The notes under the pieces were generated by a model. It had not been told where the DNA came from. It was given only the letters and a program-made list of their open reading frames with translations, and ran no database searches. A program made the translations under genes and the position numbers. Source: Bacillus massilioanorexius (GTDB lineage Bacteria > Bacillota > Bacilli > Bacillales > DSM-1321). From it: DNA of 64,000 bases. Of the stretch, positions 1 to 8,690 are shown piece after piece; the stretch's first letter is position 1; every line of letters begins with the position of its first letter. The stretch spans positions 25,164-89,163 of the forward strand of contig NZ_CABKRX010000047.1 of the NCBI RefSeq assembly GCF_902374955.1, given 5' to 3'.

Positions 1-212
1 CCTTTCAATGCTTCAATATCAGCTTGTGTAGCTTTTCTCTTCTTCTTTCTATTTGGTTGCTGTAAGTAAGTAAATTCCGTTACATAATCTAAACACATAC
101 CAACAGACATGTATTCCATATCATCAAAAGATAAACCGCTTCTTCGGCACAAAAGTAAATATGTTTCTACTGTTATTTGTTCACTTTCTGATGATTCTTT
201 CGGAATATCTAC
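1..212 (-). CDS. Tail assembly chaperone, frameshifted C-terminal extension (partial)
   Basis: After the run of eight A residues at the end of the upstream chaperone frame, the -1 frame stays open for 70 codons to the window edge, beginning VDIPKESSESEQ. It has no start codon or ribosome binding site of its own near its beginning. This is the layout of lambda G/GT and many HK97-like phages, where a -1 slip makes a longer minor chaperone product. The shift site reads A AAA AAG in codon phase. The end lies outside the window. Confidence 0.75.
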
Positions 213-544
213 TTTTTTTTAGATTGCAATGTATTGATTAATAATCCTTTTAATTCGGGGACAATCTCAAACATTGGGAATGAGTCAAAACTATCCAACC
301 ACTCCATAGGCTCAGGAATAGTTTTATCAGCTGTTTTTGCCCACACCCACGCAAGATTGTAAAATAAATCAAAGTCGATTAGCTTTATATCTTCTGGAGT
401 AATCTTTTTCTTTTCGGTTAATTTACGCATTGACATAATATCCGCAAAAAAGTCACGTCCAAATTGATGTTTATAGCGTAACGGTGCTGCACCTGTAGAT
501 TTAAATTTTATTTCCTTACCATCAATAATTAATGTTTTTTCCAT
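209..544 (-). CDS. Tail assembly chaperone (gpG-like)
   Basis: A 111-residue protein directly downstream of the major tail protein, where the tail assembly chaperone lies in siphophages. It is assigned by position, size and the slippery A AAA AAG at its last codons rather than by a diagnostic motif. The start is the ATG giving MEKTLIID; the G-rich site TTGGGGGG lies 6 to 8 bases upstream and overlaps the end of the tail protein gene. A longer reading with eight more residues would place the start inside that gene and is less likely. Such chaperones coat the tape measure protein during tail building. Confidence 0.75.
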   Translation of the reverse strand: MEKTLIIDGKEIKFKSTGAAPLRYKHQFGRDFFADIMSMRKLTEKKKITPEDIKLIDFDLFYNLAWVWAKTADKTIPEPMEWLDSFDSFPMFEIVPELKGLLINTLQSKKK

Positions 545-548
545 CTGA

Positions 549-1121
549 TTACCCCCCAACCACTTCATCTATTGGCTCAGTAACAGCATTATAAAAAGCA
601 TCATAAACGGAAACAGGTGTAGTATCTCCAGTAACAAACTTTATCCACCCATCTGGACGTGGTGTTGCTTTAAAGTTTAATTCAACGGTATTTACCTCAG
701 TGGAATCTTCTTTTGTTTTTGAAGAATTACCAGGACGAGAAACCGTTACATCATAATAAACAAACCTATCGGCTTTAATGTCAGCATCAATTTCAAATAA
801 TAATGCAATTCTTTTAATTTTTGCGTTTGCATTTTCAGCTAAACCACCATTAACAACAGTTTCTCCTAATACATCAACTCTAAATGATTGTGGAAGCTTC
901 GCAAAACTGATAGTACCTTCATATCCTTGATTAGAACTTGCTTCATAATACACGCGGTTATCAGCAAAAAATGATGATGATTCTCCGGCAGGATCCGTTG
1001 TTAATTCAACTGCACCAGGAATAGCAACTGGTGTAGCATACGTATAAACTCCTGCATCTCCTTCTGTAATAACAGCATAATGAACATTAGATAATCCAAA
1101 TGTTACTTTATTTTCTGGCAT
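549..1121 (-). CDS. Major tail protein, phi13 type
   Basis: A 190-residue protein resembling the phi13-type major tail protein family: an N-terminal MPENKVTFGLSNVHYA segment, a beta-rich body and a position between the tail terminator and the tail chaperone. It would form the stacked rings of a long non-contractile tail tube. A good AGGAGGG site precedes the ATG. Family recognition is from sequence memory; the gene-order argument is independent and supports the same role. Confidence 0.85.
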   Translation of the reverse strand: MPENKVTFGLSNVHYAVITEGDAGVYTYATPVAIPGAVELTTDPAGESSSFFADNRVYYEASSNQGYEGTISFAKLPQSFRVDVLGETVVNGGLAENANAKIKRIALLFEIDADIKADRFVYYDVTVSRPGNSSKTKEDSTEVNTVELNFKATPRPDGWIKFVTGDTTPVSVYDAFYNAVTEPIDEVVGG

Positions 1122-1133
1122 ATACTAGCCCTC

Positions 1134-1445
1134 CTATAATTGTATTTCGTATATTCTTTGAAACACGTTTTCACTTTCGATAAATGTTTCGATAGTTTGA
1201 TAAGGTATTTCATGATCATCGAGCAACCGCTCTAGTGTTTCTTCAGCAACTAAATCTTTTTTACTTGTATATAGTTCAATATCAATGTTTGGTGTTTTTC
1301 TGTACACTTTGTTATCTGCAATGAAATTACTTGAATAAGCTTCTTTGTAACAGATAAAAGGTGTTTTCTGAGCAGTTGAGAAATGAGAATAAGCCACTGG
1401 GTATCCAGTAGATTTTAAGATTTTTGTTAATTCATTTAGTTTCAT
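1134..1445 (-). CDS. Probable tail terminator / tail completion protein
   Basis: A 103-residue protein between the gp10-like protein and the major tail protein. This slot normally holds the tail terminator, which caps the tail tube and joins it to the head. The central FADNKVYRKTPNIDIELYT segment, with its beta-strand and hydrophobic pattern, fits the small proteins found in this position in Gram-positive siphophages. Its ATG overlaps the end of the preceding gene by four bases. The function is inferred mainly from order. Confidence 0.65.
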   Translation of the reverse strand: MKLNELTKILKSTGYPVAYSHFSTAQKTPFICYKEAYSSNFIADNKVYRKTPNIDIELYTSKKDLVAEETLERLLDDHEIPYQTIETFIESENVFQRIYEIQL

Positions 1446-1819
1446 GATGTTTCGGCCGCCTTTTTAATCGCTAACTCAAATTTAATAATTGCGTTATGTT
1501 CAGCTGGCCTTATATGAGCACGACCTGGAACTCTAGGACCTCCACCAACTCTGGCATGACCTTTTTCAAGTAAATGAGTTAGTTGGTAGTCTGTTTTATT
1601 GTGGATGATATACCTTTGACCATCTTTTTTATATGTCCATCCATCTCTATATCTACCATTTCTTGCACCTACTGGGGAATTTCTTTTTATATCTTGAACT
1701 AGTTCTTTTGTGATTTTTAAAGCAGCTTCATCTGATTTACCAGCGAGTGTTTTTGTATAACGATCTAATTCCATTTTTAGTGCTTTATCAAGGTTATCGA
1801 TACCTACAAGTTTAGCCAC
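1442..1819 (-). CDS. HK97 gp10-like head-tail protein
   Basis: A 125-residue protein with the motif order of the HK97 gp10 family: a charged helical N-terminus, then VQDIKRNSPVGARNGRYRDGW, then LLEKGHARVGGGPRVPGR near the C-terminus. The LEKGHA and G/P-rich stretch is characteristic. It starts with GTG behind a GAGGTGAGGG site. Members act at the head-tail interface. The overlaps with both neighbours suggest translational coupling. Confidence 0.85.
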   Translation of the reverse strand: MAKLVGIDNLDKALKMELDRYTKTLAGKSDEAALKITKELVQDIKRNSPVGARNGRYRDGWTYKKDGQRYIIHNKTDYQLTHLLEKGHARVGGGPRVPGRAHIRPAEHNAIIKFELAIKKAAETS

Positions 1820-2111
1820 CGGCCCTCACCTCGCAATAGAGCTCAATATTTTCGCCTTTTTCGTAAGTTCTATAGATTGAGTAAGTTTTATTTTTATACA
1901 TTAACTTAGTCTCTTCCTGATAATCTAATAATCTAATGATGAACTTATAAGCTGGTTTAATTCCAGTTTGTCCACCATTAAAAAATTCTGATTGTCCTAT
2001 ACTTTGCTTATCACAAAATACTCGCCTTAATGTTTCCACTTCTATTTCTTGAGAAAGATCATCTTCTTCAATTCTGATTGAAGCTAATTCTAAAATATCA
2101 CTGAACAACAT
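1812..2111 (-). CDS. Head closure / head-tail adaptor protein
   Basis: A 99-residue protein of the phage head-tail adaptor type, beginning MLFSDILELASI, with FFNGGQTGIKPAYKF in the middle and a C-terminal Y-rich beta region. It follows the gp6-like connector, as expected for the second connector ring that plugs the filled head. The start chosen is the ATG behind GTGGTGATT. A reading with 24 more residues would overlap the upstream gene far more. Confidence 0.7.
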   Translation of the reverse strand: MLFSDILELASIRIEEDDLSQEIEVETLRRVFCDKQSIGQSEFFNGGQTGIKPAYKFIIRLLDYQEETKLMYKNKTYSIYRTYEKGENIELYCEVRAGG

Positions 2112-2367
2112 TGTAATCACCACATGTTGCAAGATGTATAACTTGTGATTTAAAGCTTTCTGTATACTTCTCACTATCTTCATTAACTAATCCAAAATTA
2201 GCTTTGCTATAAGTTATAACTGCTCGAATAATTAATGGGTCTGTTTCATTAATTACATTCACACCACTTATTTTCATATCTAGTTTACAAGCTTCTATTA
2301 AATCAGTGATTTCATCATCTAATTGATCGTGACTTATTCGTAGTGCCTTTTTAATCTTCTCCAACAT
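2098..2367 (-). CDS. Head-tail connector, gp6-like (DNA packaging)
   Basis: An 89-residue, largely helical protein: MLEKIKKALRISHDQLDDEITDLI followed by DPLIIRAVITYSKANFG. That pattern is typical of the HK97 gp6 / SPP1 gp15 connector family, with a short helix bundle and a conserved D-x-L-I-x-x-A-V-x-x-Y segment. It would form the first ring under the portal. A GTG nine bases upstream is an alternative start. Confidence 0.8.
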   Translation of the reverse strand: MLEKIKKALRISHDQLDDEITDLIEACKLDMKISGVNVINETDPLIIRAVITYSKANFGLVNEDSEKYTESFKSQVIHLATCGDYNVVQ

Positions 2368-2575
2368 TTGCTTCACTCGCTTTCTTACGAGTACGCTTCA
2401 CCGTTTTCTTTTCTTCTTTCACTTCTAAGGTGGATAACTCTTCATTAGCTTTAATAAAGCCCATTTTTTCAAGCTCCTTCACCCTATCTACGTTAATAGA
2501 TTCAAAAAAAGAACCAGAAGCAAGATACACCTCTGATTCTTTGTCCACAAAATCAATTAATACTATATGTTTCAA
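2351..2575 (-). CDS. Small protein downstream of capsid, unknown
   Basis: A 74-residue protein starting with TTG behind a strong GGAGGG site. The N-terminal half is predicted beta/helix (MKHIVLIDFVDKESEVYLASG, then VDRVKELEKMGFIK). The C-terminus is a charged tail with KKTVKRTRKK. It lies between the major capsid protein and the first connector, a slot often filled by small accessory head proteins. No family is recognised with confidence. Confidence 0.6.
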   Translation of the reverse strand: MKHIVLIDFVDKESEVYLASGSFFESINVDRVKELEKMGFIKANEELSTLEVKEEKKTVKRTRKKASEANVGED

Positions 2576-2587
2576 TTAAATCCCTCC

Positions 2588-3778
2588 TTACGCTGAAGGT
2601 GCAATGATAGAGAATGCTTTTTCATGTGTAACGTTACCATCAACTACTGTGTAAGCAGAGAAACCAGTTTTACGAGCTTTGATATCACGAGTAGATTCTA
2701 CAGAAAGAGCTTCGTTCGTGTTAACTACATAACCTTTCGCATTACCGATAATTACAGTACCATCAGGAACAGCACTATCAACTTTAACTGGTACACCTAA
2801 TACTCGACCAACTCCACCAGCAGTTGTGTCAGTGATAAATAAAGGACGTTCTGTTGTGTCTGTAATATTCGCTAGGTTATTCCATACCGTTGCGTTTGAA
2901 GCATACATTACCGCGCTTGATACGTGTTTAGCACCTAATTTTGACATAGCAGCTGTTAAATCTTTATAACCAATACCAGTTGCAGCAGTGTAATCAGTAC
3001 GTTGTGCAGTTACTGAAGCTAATGCAGTTAATACACCAGTCATTTCTTTAACGCCATTTCCGCTAATTGATTGACGACCTAATTCAACACCAACACGTTC
3101 AACGATTTCACCTTTCAAGTACTCAAGGAAAGCAGAAATTGACATAGATTCAACTTTGAATGATACTTCGATATACTTCGCGATCTCTTTACCACCTAAA
3201 GAAATTTCTACGAAAGTATTTTTCTCTACTTCTGTAGCTTCTGATTCTAAGTAAGCTTTAGCATCACCAGCAGTGATTGCAGTGTGCTTAGGTAATTTAA
3301 GTAAACCTGTTACTTGGAATTTACGAGCATCTGCAAAGAATGGTGCTTGTGCTTCAATTTCAGTAATGATTTCATTTAAAGTAGTAGCTGGAATCATTAC
3401 ACCACTATTTAAAGTAGTGTGGTTGTTCATTTCCATGAATATACTATTTTCTTGAGATGTTAACTCTTGTCCCATTAAAGTTTTAGCAAACGCATTAGTG
3501 TAAACCACTTCGTTTGGCAATACATTAGTTTGGATATTTTCCATCTGTTTAGCTCCTTCAACTTGAATTGATTTATTTTCTAAATCCAAAACAACTTTAT
3601 TCTCTTGCAACGCTTTTAAATTCGCATTTGCTAGTTTAGCAGCTTCGATTTCATTATCTAGCTCTTTTACTTGAGTTTCGATTGCATTAAATTCTTCAAT
3701 TTTACCTTCGTTAATTAGTGCTTCAGCGTTTAAAAGTAATTCAGAACGTTTGTTTAATAATTCTTTGATTTTATCCAT
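2588..3778 (-). CDS. Major capsid protein, HK97 fold
   Basis: A 396-residue protein. Residues 1 to about 75 form a charged coiled coil (MDKIKELLNKRSELL), the scaffold-like delta domain removed by the prohead protease in this family. The rest is the HK97-fold shell domain, with recognisable stretches such as GVMIPATTLNEI and ARKTGFSAYTVVDGNV near the C-terminus. The ATG is preceded by GAGGTG at good spacing; a GTG three codons upstream lies inside that site. It overlaps the protease gene by eight bases. Confidence 0.93.
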   Translation of the reverse strand: MDKIKELLNKRSELLLNAEALINEGKIEEFNAIETQVKELDNEIEAAKLANANLKALQENKVVLDLENKSIQVEGAKQMENIQTNVLPNEVVYTNAFAKTLMGQELTSQENSIFMEMNNHTTLNSGVMIPATTLNEIITEIEAQAPFFADARKFQVTGLLKLPKHTAITAGDAKAYLESEATEVEKNTFVEISLGGKEIAKYIEVSFKVESMSISAFLEYLKGEIVERVGVELGRQSISGNGVKEMTGVLTALASVTAQRTDYTAATGIGYKDLTAAMSKLGAKHVSSAVMYASNATVWNNLANITDTTERPLFITDTTAGGVGRVLGVPVKVDSAVPDGTVIIGNAKGYVVNTNEALSVESTRDIKARKTGFSAYTVVDGNVTHEKAFSIIAPSA

Positions 3779-4472
3779 TATTTCCACCTCGTAATTTTAA
3801 AAGTTTTAATTTAGCTTGCATCAATTCATTTTGTTGCTTATCTTCTTTCTTTCGATCACTATCCATTAACTCAGTTATCTTTGCTATAATTTCATCATTT
3901 AGCACAATACCACCAAAATTAGCGACAAACTGTCCACTAAGTTGTTTATTTTCATCAAACATGATTTCATCTACAAAACCGTGTTCTAAAGCTGTATTCG
4001 CATTGAACCACGTTTCATCATCCATTAACTTTTGTAATTCTTCATCTGTTTTATTCAACTTAGTTTTATAAGCATTAATAATAGATTGATTAGCGCTTTT
4101 TAATGTGTCTGATATGTGTTCAAAATCTCTATAATCTCCACTACCGTAAGTTGATACATTATGAATCATCATTTGTGCAGTAGGTGAAATAAGAATTTTA
4201 TCTCCAGCCATTGCAATTACCGATGCAGCAGACGCAGCCAAACCAACAATTTTAACTGTTACATGTCCTTTATAACTTTTTAATACTGTGAAGATTTCAG
4301 AACCAGCAAAAACATCTCCTCCACCTGAATTAATGATCACTTCTACTTCTTCATTAGTTGTAGGTAAAGAATCAATTACACTTTTAGGACTAGTAGCATC
4401 TATTCCAAACCAACTATAAAATTTAGCTGTAGAATCATTCACTATTGTTCCTTTGATTTGTATACTTTTCAT
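3771..4472 (-). CDS. Prohead protease, ClpP-like (S14)
   Basis: A 233-residue ClpP-like serine protease that would cut the capsid N-terminal domain during head maturation. The hallmark segments are VEVIINSGGGDVFAG (about 43-57), GLAASAASVIAMAGD (about 77-91, nucleophile probably S81) and MMIHNVSTYG (about 101-110, catalytic H104). Its order between portal and capsid is standard for HK97-type modules. A G-rich site precedes the ATG. Confidence 0.93.
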   Translation of the reverse strand: MKSIQIKGTIVNDSTAKFYSWFGIDATSPKSVIDSLPTTNEEVEVIINSGGGDVFAGSEIFTVLKSYKGHVTVKIVGLAASAASVIAMAGDKILISPTAQMMIHNVSTYGSGDYRDFEHISDTLKSANQSIINAYKTKLNKTDEELQKLMDDETWFNANTALEHGFVDEIMFDENKQLSGQFVANFGGIVLNDEIIAKITELMDSDRKKEDKQQNELMQAKLKLLKLRGGNNG

Positions 4473-4476
4473 CTAT

Positions 4477-5649
4477 TCACCCCCCTTCACCGTCTGAAGT
4501 TTGATTACCAGCTACACCTAAATCAAGACGATGAATGTATTCATCTCCACCTTCAATAGGAGCCATATGGAATACTGCACGACCTTCATTTCTATTTAAG
4601 TAACCTCTATCAATACCACTATTCACATATTGCATTTTCGTTTTTAATGAAGCGAATGATAAATCAGAAGCCTCAAACATGATTTTGTTTCCAAATGCTC
4701 TTTCTTTACGAGTAAATAATTTTCTACTAAACAACAAAGATAGTTGTAATACATCTGGTTCAATATTAGATTCATAGTATGAAATCCATTCATTTTCATC
4801 GTAACTAGCTTGTACAATCTTTTCATTCGTATTAAAGAATGAGTAAATTCGTTGTAATGTCTTCTGCATCTGATTTTCGTTTGGAACGTAATCTTTCGGT
4901 TCTACTTGTTCAGCATCCATTTTTGCATCAGTAGCTGCAGCTCCAATAGATTCTGATTCACTAGATAGAAAATCATCCACGAATTGTTTCGATTGAGCTT
5001 TTAAATCCTCTGGTCTTAATGTTTGATTGAATTTAAGCAACCAGCGAATAACATTGGAGTTTTTGATAGCTTTAACAATACCTTGGTCTGTTGTATTCAC
5101 AATTTCCATTAACGGAGCTAATGAATCAGCGTTACTATCACCAAAGAATTGATTTTCGTTATAATCTTTCCCTAAATGCATTACATCTTCATGCTTAAAA
5201 ACGACTCGTTTACCACCTTTTAAATCGAATCGGTAATACAAATAACCTCGTTCGTCTGTTATCACTTCCACAGAAGAACTATTGATTGGATATAAATTGA
5301 TTGGATAACCATATTCATCACGTTCAATAAAGATAAAAGCATTATTATTTAGTTCAAGTTGTGTAATGGTTCTCTCAAGTAACTGTTGCATTGTCATATA
5401 CGGATTAGGTTCTTCTAATAAGAAACGCATATAAGGCTCTGGGTTGACTTTTATACCGTTTTTATCATTTCTTATATGTTTGGCTACTGTTTTACCAATC
5501 GCACGCACCTTAGGACGAATAGCAGAACGTACAATATCACTTTTATATATGTTTCCATTCCACGCAAAAAAACCGTTACCCTCATCTGTAATCATTTTAT
5601 ATTTCGATACAGTGACAGAACGGTTTTTAAATCTGTTGAGTATTCCCAC
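4477..5649 (-). CDS. Portal protein, HK97 family
   Basis: A 390-residue portal protein that forms the twelve-fold DNA entry ring. Recognisable stretches include FLLEEPNPYMTMQQLLER, NNAFIFIERDEYGYP and the C-terminal region around LLFSRKLFTRKER. The start is taken as GTG (GILNRFKNRSV), four bases after a near-perfect AAAGGAGGTGA. The longer reading would run back across the end of the terminase gene. It lies directly between the large terminase and protease genes. Confidence 0.92.
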   Translation of the reverse strand: MGILNRFKNRSVTVSKYKMITDEGNGFFAWNGNIYKSDIVRSAIRPKVRAIGKTVAKHIRNDKNGIKVNPEPYMRFLLEEPNPYMTMQQLLERTITQLELNNNAFIFIERDEYGYPINLYPINSSSVEVITDERGYLYYRFDLKGGKRVVFKHEDVMHLGKDYNENQFFGDSNADSLAPLMEIVNTTDQGIVKAIKNSNVIRWLLKFNQTLRPEDLKAQSKQFVDDFLSSESESIGAAATDAKMDAEQVEPKDYVPNENQMQKTLQRIYSFFNTNEKIVQASYDENEWISYYESNIEPDVLQLSLLFSRKLFTRKERAFGNKIMFEASDLSFASLKTKMQYVNSGIDRGYLNRNEGRAVFHMAPIEGGDEYIHRLDLGVAGNQTSDGEGG

Positions 5650-5662
5650 TATCTCACCTCCT

Positions 5663-7348
5663 TTAAATAATGTTTGTATACTCGTTATATTTTTCTTGAA
5701 GAATAACATATGCATTCAATAACGCAGCAGTACCATCTATCCTTCTCCGTTGATTATTAGTTTTAGAAGGTTGTATATTTAGATTCTTATCAACTTCAAT
5801 AGCAGTATTACTTAAACACCATTTATCAATAGGATTATTATTGTAATTAATGATTTTCGCTTCTAAATCAGCGCCTAATTTGCGCATTGGAATAGATAAT
5901 GTCTTTTTACCTTGAATAACAGGTATCATTGCTTCTTTACCAAAGTTATTTTCCATTTCCTCAACCCAATACTTCGCACTCCAAGCATCATAACCAATCC
6001 AAGGAATATAAATATCTAACTTGTTTTGAACCTCTAAAAACCACTCTGTTACAAATTTGGGATGAATAGAATTACCTGGTGTCGTTCTTAACAATCCTTG
6101 CTCGTGCCATAAATCATAAGGTATTTTATCTTCTTTACTTCTTTGTTCTAATAGGTCCTCAGGTAACCAATACATTTGGACAACATAAACTGTTTTATCG
6201 TTTGGAAGCATAAAAATAACCTTGGCTGCGGTTAAGTCGGTTGTAGAAGATAAATCCACACCACCTATTCCATACCTAGGTTTTAGTTCTGCTATATCAA
6301 AAGTAGCTTTATTATTTAATTGTTCGAACGTTAACCATGCTTCACTAGATGTTTCCCGAACATTGAAGTCTTTTGTTAATAAGTTCTTAACCAAAAGAGA
6401 ATTTGCTTTTGCTTTATTAACCTTTGTTTCTAATTGATCAATTTTCTTTATTGTTCCTAGTCCAGGATTAGCTTTTTTCCAATTAGAAGGTTCTGTCCAC
6501 TCTTCCCTTTTATCTAATTCATAAATGATAGGTAAAAAGCGATCATCTTTATACCCGTTTTCATCATCAAATCCATTTAGTAACATTTCAGCTTCTTCAT
6601 ACTTCATATCATATACAGATTCACGAATAGTTCCTGCTGTAGTTATCATAAATATCATTGGTTGCTCACGAGCTGAAGTTCCATCGACAATAACATCATA
6701 TAAATTCTTGTCTTTCCAAGCGTGAATTTCATCCATCATTGCTCCATGAACATTAAGACCATCTAATGTTTCAGAATCAGAACCAAGTGGTTTAAATGAT
6801 GCATCAAACGCATCTGCTCTTAATTCACTGACTAATGGCTTAATACGTTTTCTAAGTATAGGAGATTTATTTACCATTCGTTTGGCATCTATCCAAACTA
6901 GTTTAGCTTGATCTTTTTTTGTTGCAACAGCATAAACTTCTGCACCTGGTTCACCATCAGCAACCATTAAATATAAACCAATACCGGATGCAATTGTTGA
7001 CTTACCATTTTTACGCGCAACTATTAGTAAGATTTCACGATATTTGCGTGTTCCGTCTATTTTATGAATAAAACCAAATGATGCAGCAATAAAAGCTTTT
7101 TGCCACAGTTCCAATTCTATTGGTTGTCCGCCCCATTTACCTTTAGAATGTTTACAATAATTTTCTATAAACTCAATAGCATGATTAGCTCGTTGATTAC
7201 TATATTCATATTCACATTTCTCGTCATAAATATCAGATACAAGTTTTTTATAGATACGCTTTACTTTATTCGAAACTATCACTTCTGCAGATTCAATTCG
7301 GGTATAATAATCAATTATTGGATTGTATACTAATGGATAGCGCTTCAT
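5663..7348 (-). CDS. Terminase large subunit
   Basis: A 561-residue packaging motor of the Terminase_1 type. The ATPase domain has a Walker A-like ARKNGKST at 111-118 and a Walker B MMDE at 204-207. The nuclease domain begins near IGGVDLSSTTD (D365) and contains further acidic residues around WIGYDAW. Its length matches the HK97/phi105 type. The start overlaps the end of the small subunit by four bases, so the two are probably translated together. Both key ATPase motifs are intact. Confidence 0.95.
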   Translation of the reverse strand: MKRYPLVYNPIIDYYTRIESAEVIVSNKVKRIYKKLVSDIYDEKCEYEYSNQRANHAIEFIENYCKHSKGKWGGQPIELELWQKAFIAASFGFIHKIDGTRKYREILLIVARKNGKSTIASGIGLYLMVADGEPGAEVYAVATKKDQAKLVWIDAKRMVNKSPILRKRIKPLVSELRADAFDASFKPLGSDSETLDGLNVHGAMMDEIHAWKDKNLYDVIVDGTSAREQPMIFMITTAGTIRESVYDMKYEEAEMLLNGFDDENGYKDDRFLPIIYELDKREEWTEPSNWKKANPGLGTIKKIDQLETKVNKAKANSLLVKNLLTKDFNVRETSSEAWLTFEQLNNKATFDIAELKPRYGIGGVDLSSTTDLTAAKVIFMLPNDKTVYVVQMYWLPEDLLEQRSKEDKIPYDLWHEQGLLRTTPGNSIHPKFVTEWFLEVQNKLDIYIPWIGYDAWSAKYWVEEMENNFGKEAMIPVIQGKKTLSIPMRKLGADLEAKIINYNNNPIDKWCLSNTAIEVDKNLNIQPSKTNNQRRRIDGTAALLNAYVILQEKYNEYTNII

Positions 7349-7704
7349 CTATTCATCACAAATGATTCAAAACCATCATCTTCAGGAACTTGTATATCCT
7401 TTGGAAAAAGTCCAATAATTTCTTTCATGACTGTAGTATATCTTTGTATCATTGCGTTATAAGTAGTAACTGCTGGACTAGCTCTCAATATGGAATACTC
7501 ACCTTGTTCCATTTCGTCAATTGGTCCATTCTTATTAATATCATCTTTTAACTCATTTAGCGTAGCTCTCATAAAAGCAGCTTCTTGAATTAACCCTTCT
7601 ACTGCTGATTTTTTATTTTCCTCTAAATCTTTAAAAAGATCGTTAAGTCTTTTTATCTCTTTTTTAATTGCTCGTTCTTTAGGAAGAACTTTTCTTGTTG
7701 TCAT
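7345..7704 (-). CDS. Terminase small subunit, P27-like
   Basis: A 119-residue, helix-rich protein upstream of the large terminase, with a charged coiled N-terminus and the conserved-looking AVTTYNAMIQRYTTVMKEIIGLFP near the C-terminus, as in P27-family small terminases. It would recognise the packaging site. The start MTTRKVL follows AAGGTGGTG; four extra residues are possible. The G-rich region just upstream is a candidate cos site. Confidence 0.85.
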   Translation of the reverse strand: MTTRKVLPKERAIKKEIKRLNDLFKDLEENKKSAVEGLIQEAAFMRATLNELKDDINKNGPIDEMEQGEYSILRASPAVTTYNAMIQRYTTVMKEIIGLFPKDIQVPEDDGFESFVMNR

Positions 7705-7734
7705 AAAAAACACCACCTTTTTTTGTGAAATCGC

Positions 7735-7834
7735 TGAGTTTTTGGGAGGGGGGCCTTATAAAAATGACCTGTGTATTCCTCGAAGGTCCCCTCTCGGTCC
7801 CCGTCAGGTTAAAATAAATTAATTTTAAGGGGGG
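7735..7834. other. Candidate cos region
   Basis: A non-coding stretch between the small terminase and the HNH-side genes that contrasts with its AT-rich surroundings: GGGAGGGGGGCC, then AAGGTCCCCTCTCGGTCCCC. In HK97-like phages that carry an HNH nuclease beside the terminase, cos lies in this gap. The exact cut position and overhang cannot be read from the sequence. Confidence 0.4.
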
Positions 7835-7993
7835 CTATGCTAATTCTTTTTCTTTATAAATAGTTACGTTTGTTATTGGACGAGTTATTCTTAACCATCT
7901 TCTAGCAGTTGGATAATATTTATATGGATAATCACATTCTATAGTTGTAACGGTTCCATTTGTTACTTTACAAACAACCTCAAATTCTTTCAT
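7835..7993 (-). CDS. Small unknown phage protein (52 aa)
   Basis: A 52-residue frame, MKEFEVVCKVTNGTV to the end KEKELA, starting in an ATGA overlap with the stop of the HNH gene. Translational coupling is likely because the AAGGAG site is very close to the ATG. The protein looks beta-rich with two Cys residues. No family is recognised. Confidence 0.6.
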   Translation of the reverse strand: MKEFEVVCKVTNGTVTTIECDYPYKYYPTARRWLRITRPITNVTIYKEKELA

Positions 7994-8295
7994 ACTCCTT
8001 CACCAACCTTTACAAGATTACCTTCCTTATCAAACATCACATCACTACGAACTGGACTATACTTCTCATGATGTTCTTTGTTATGACAATCCTGACATAA
8101 GTATTCAAGGTTATCATGATTAAGAGATACATATGGATCATCAATGTTATTAGGTGTTAAGTATTCTTTATGATGTAGTATCTTACCTGGTTGCTTACAT
8201 CTCTCACATAATCCATGCACCTTGCTAATATAACTATCTCTACACTGTCTCCATGCTTTGCTTTTATAGAATCTCTTAGCCCATTCTTTTGCCAT
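7990..8295 (-). CDS. HNH endonuclease (packaging-associated)
   Basis: A 101-residue HNH nuclease. CERCKQPG and CQDCHNKEH supply two CxxC pairs for structural zinc, and the HNH core runs from LHHKEYL through NHDNLEYLC to the final H. Nucleases of this type beside terminase genes assist cos cleavage in HK97-like phages. A GAGGATG site precedes the ATG. It shares this gap with the candidate cos region, which supports a packaging role. Confidence 0.92.
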   Translation of the reverse strand: MAKEWAKRFYKSKAWRQCRDSYISKVHGLCERCKQPGKILHHKEYLTPNNIDDPYVSLNHDNLEYLCQDCHNKEHHEKYSPVRSDVMFDKEGNLVKVGEGV

Positions 8296-8317
8296 TACTT
8301 GTTCATCCTCATAATTA

Positions 8318-8340
8318 CTTTTTATCTACGTTATGTGACA
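8318..8340 (-). other. Leader hairpin motif, copy a
   Basis: On the minus strand the sequence reads TGTCACATAACGTAGAT upstream of the HNH gene. It is one of about eight related short motifs in the prophage early region, several of which form a small hairpin near a ribosome binding site. This copy shares the CATAACGTAGAT block with two others. Confidence 0.4.
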
Positions 8341-8343
8341 TTG

Positions 8344-8610
8344 CTATTTTGTTCTGTATTTATGGTTATAGTTGAAGTTTGTGTAGTTAATATGGATATG
8401 TCCTAAATCTAAACTCCAATCTAAACAAGAATGTTTTGGATTGCCTTTCTTAGCTCCATTAGTATGAATACCCCATCTACGTTTGATATTAATATGATGG
8501 TCATTTCCGTATTCTTCAAAATTCTGTTTGCGAATTTGTTTGAAATTAAGGATAGAAAGATTTTTATTACCCTTATCAAACCACCAATCAAGTAATTGAT
8601 ATTTAAGCAT
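8344..8610 (-). CDS. Unknown phage protein (88 aa)
   Basis: An 88-residue protein rich in aromatic residues, Asn, His and Lys, with HHINIKRRWGIHTNG in the middle and DLGHIHINYTNF near the end. The ATG follows GAAGGAGTGAAG. No family is recognised. The many His residues might bind metal, but no standard motif is present. Confidence 0.6.
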   Translation of the reverse strand: MLKYQLLDWWFDKGNKNLSILNFKQIRKQNFEEYGNDHHINIKRRWGIHTNGAKKGNPKHSCLDWSLDLGHIHINYTNFNYNHKYRTK

Positions 8611-8620
8611 TACTTCACTC

Positions 8621-8660
8621 CTTCACATAATGTGTCTTAGCAAACACATCCAACATTGTG
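8621..8660 (-). other. Leader hairpin motif, copy b
   Basis: The minus strand reads GACACATTATGTGAAGGAG, so the palindrome CACATTATGTG ends right at the ribosome binding site of the 88-residue gene. It belongs to the leader motif family. Confidence 0.5.
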
Positions 8661-8662
8661 TC

Positions 8663-8690
8663 GCTATTTGAATTATCTATATACTAGATT
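8663..8690. repeat. 28-bp direct repeat, copy 1
   Basis: A 28-base block, gctatttgaattatctatat followed by actagatt, occurs identically again 179 bp to the right. This copy overlaps the end of the 38-residue Cys-rich gene. Confidence 0.9.
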
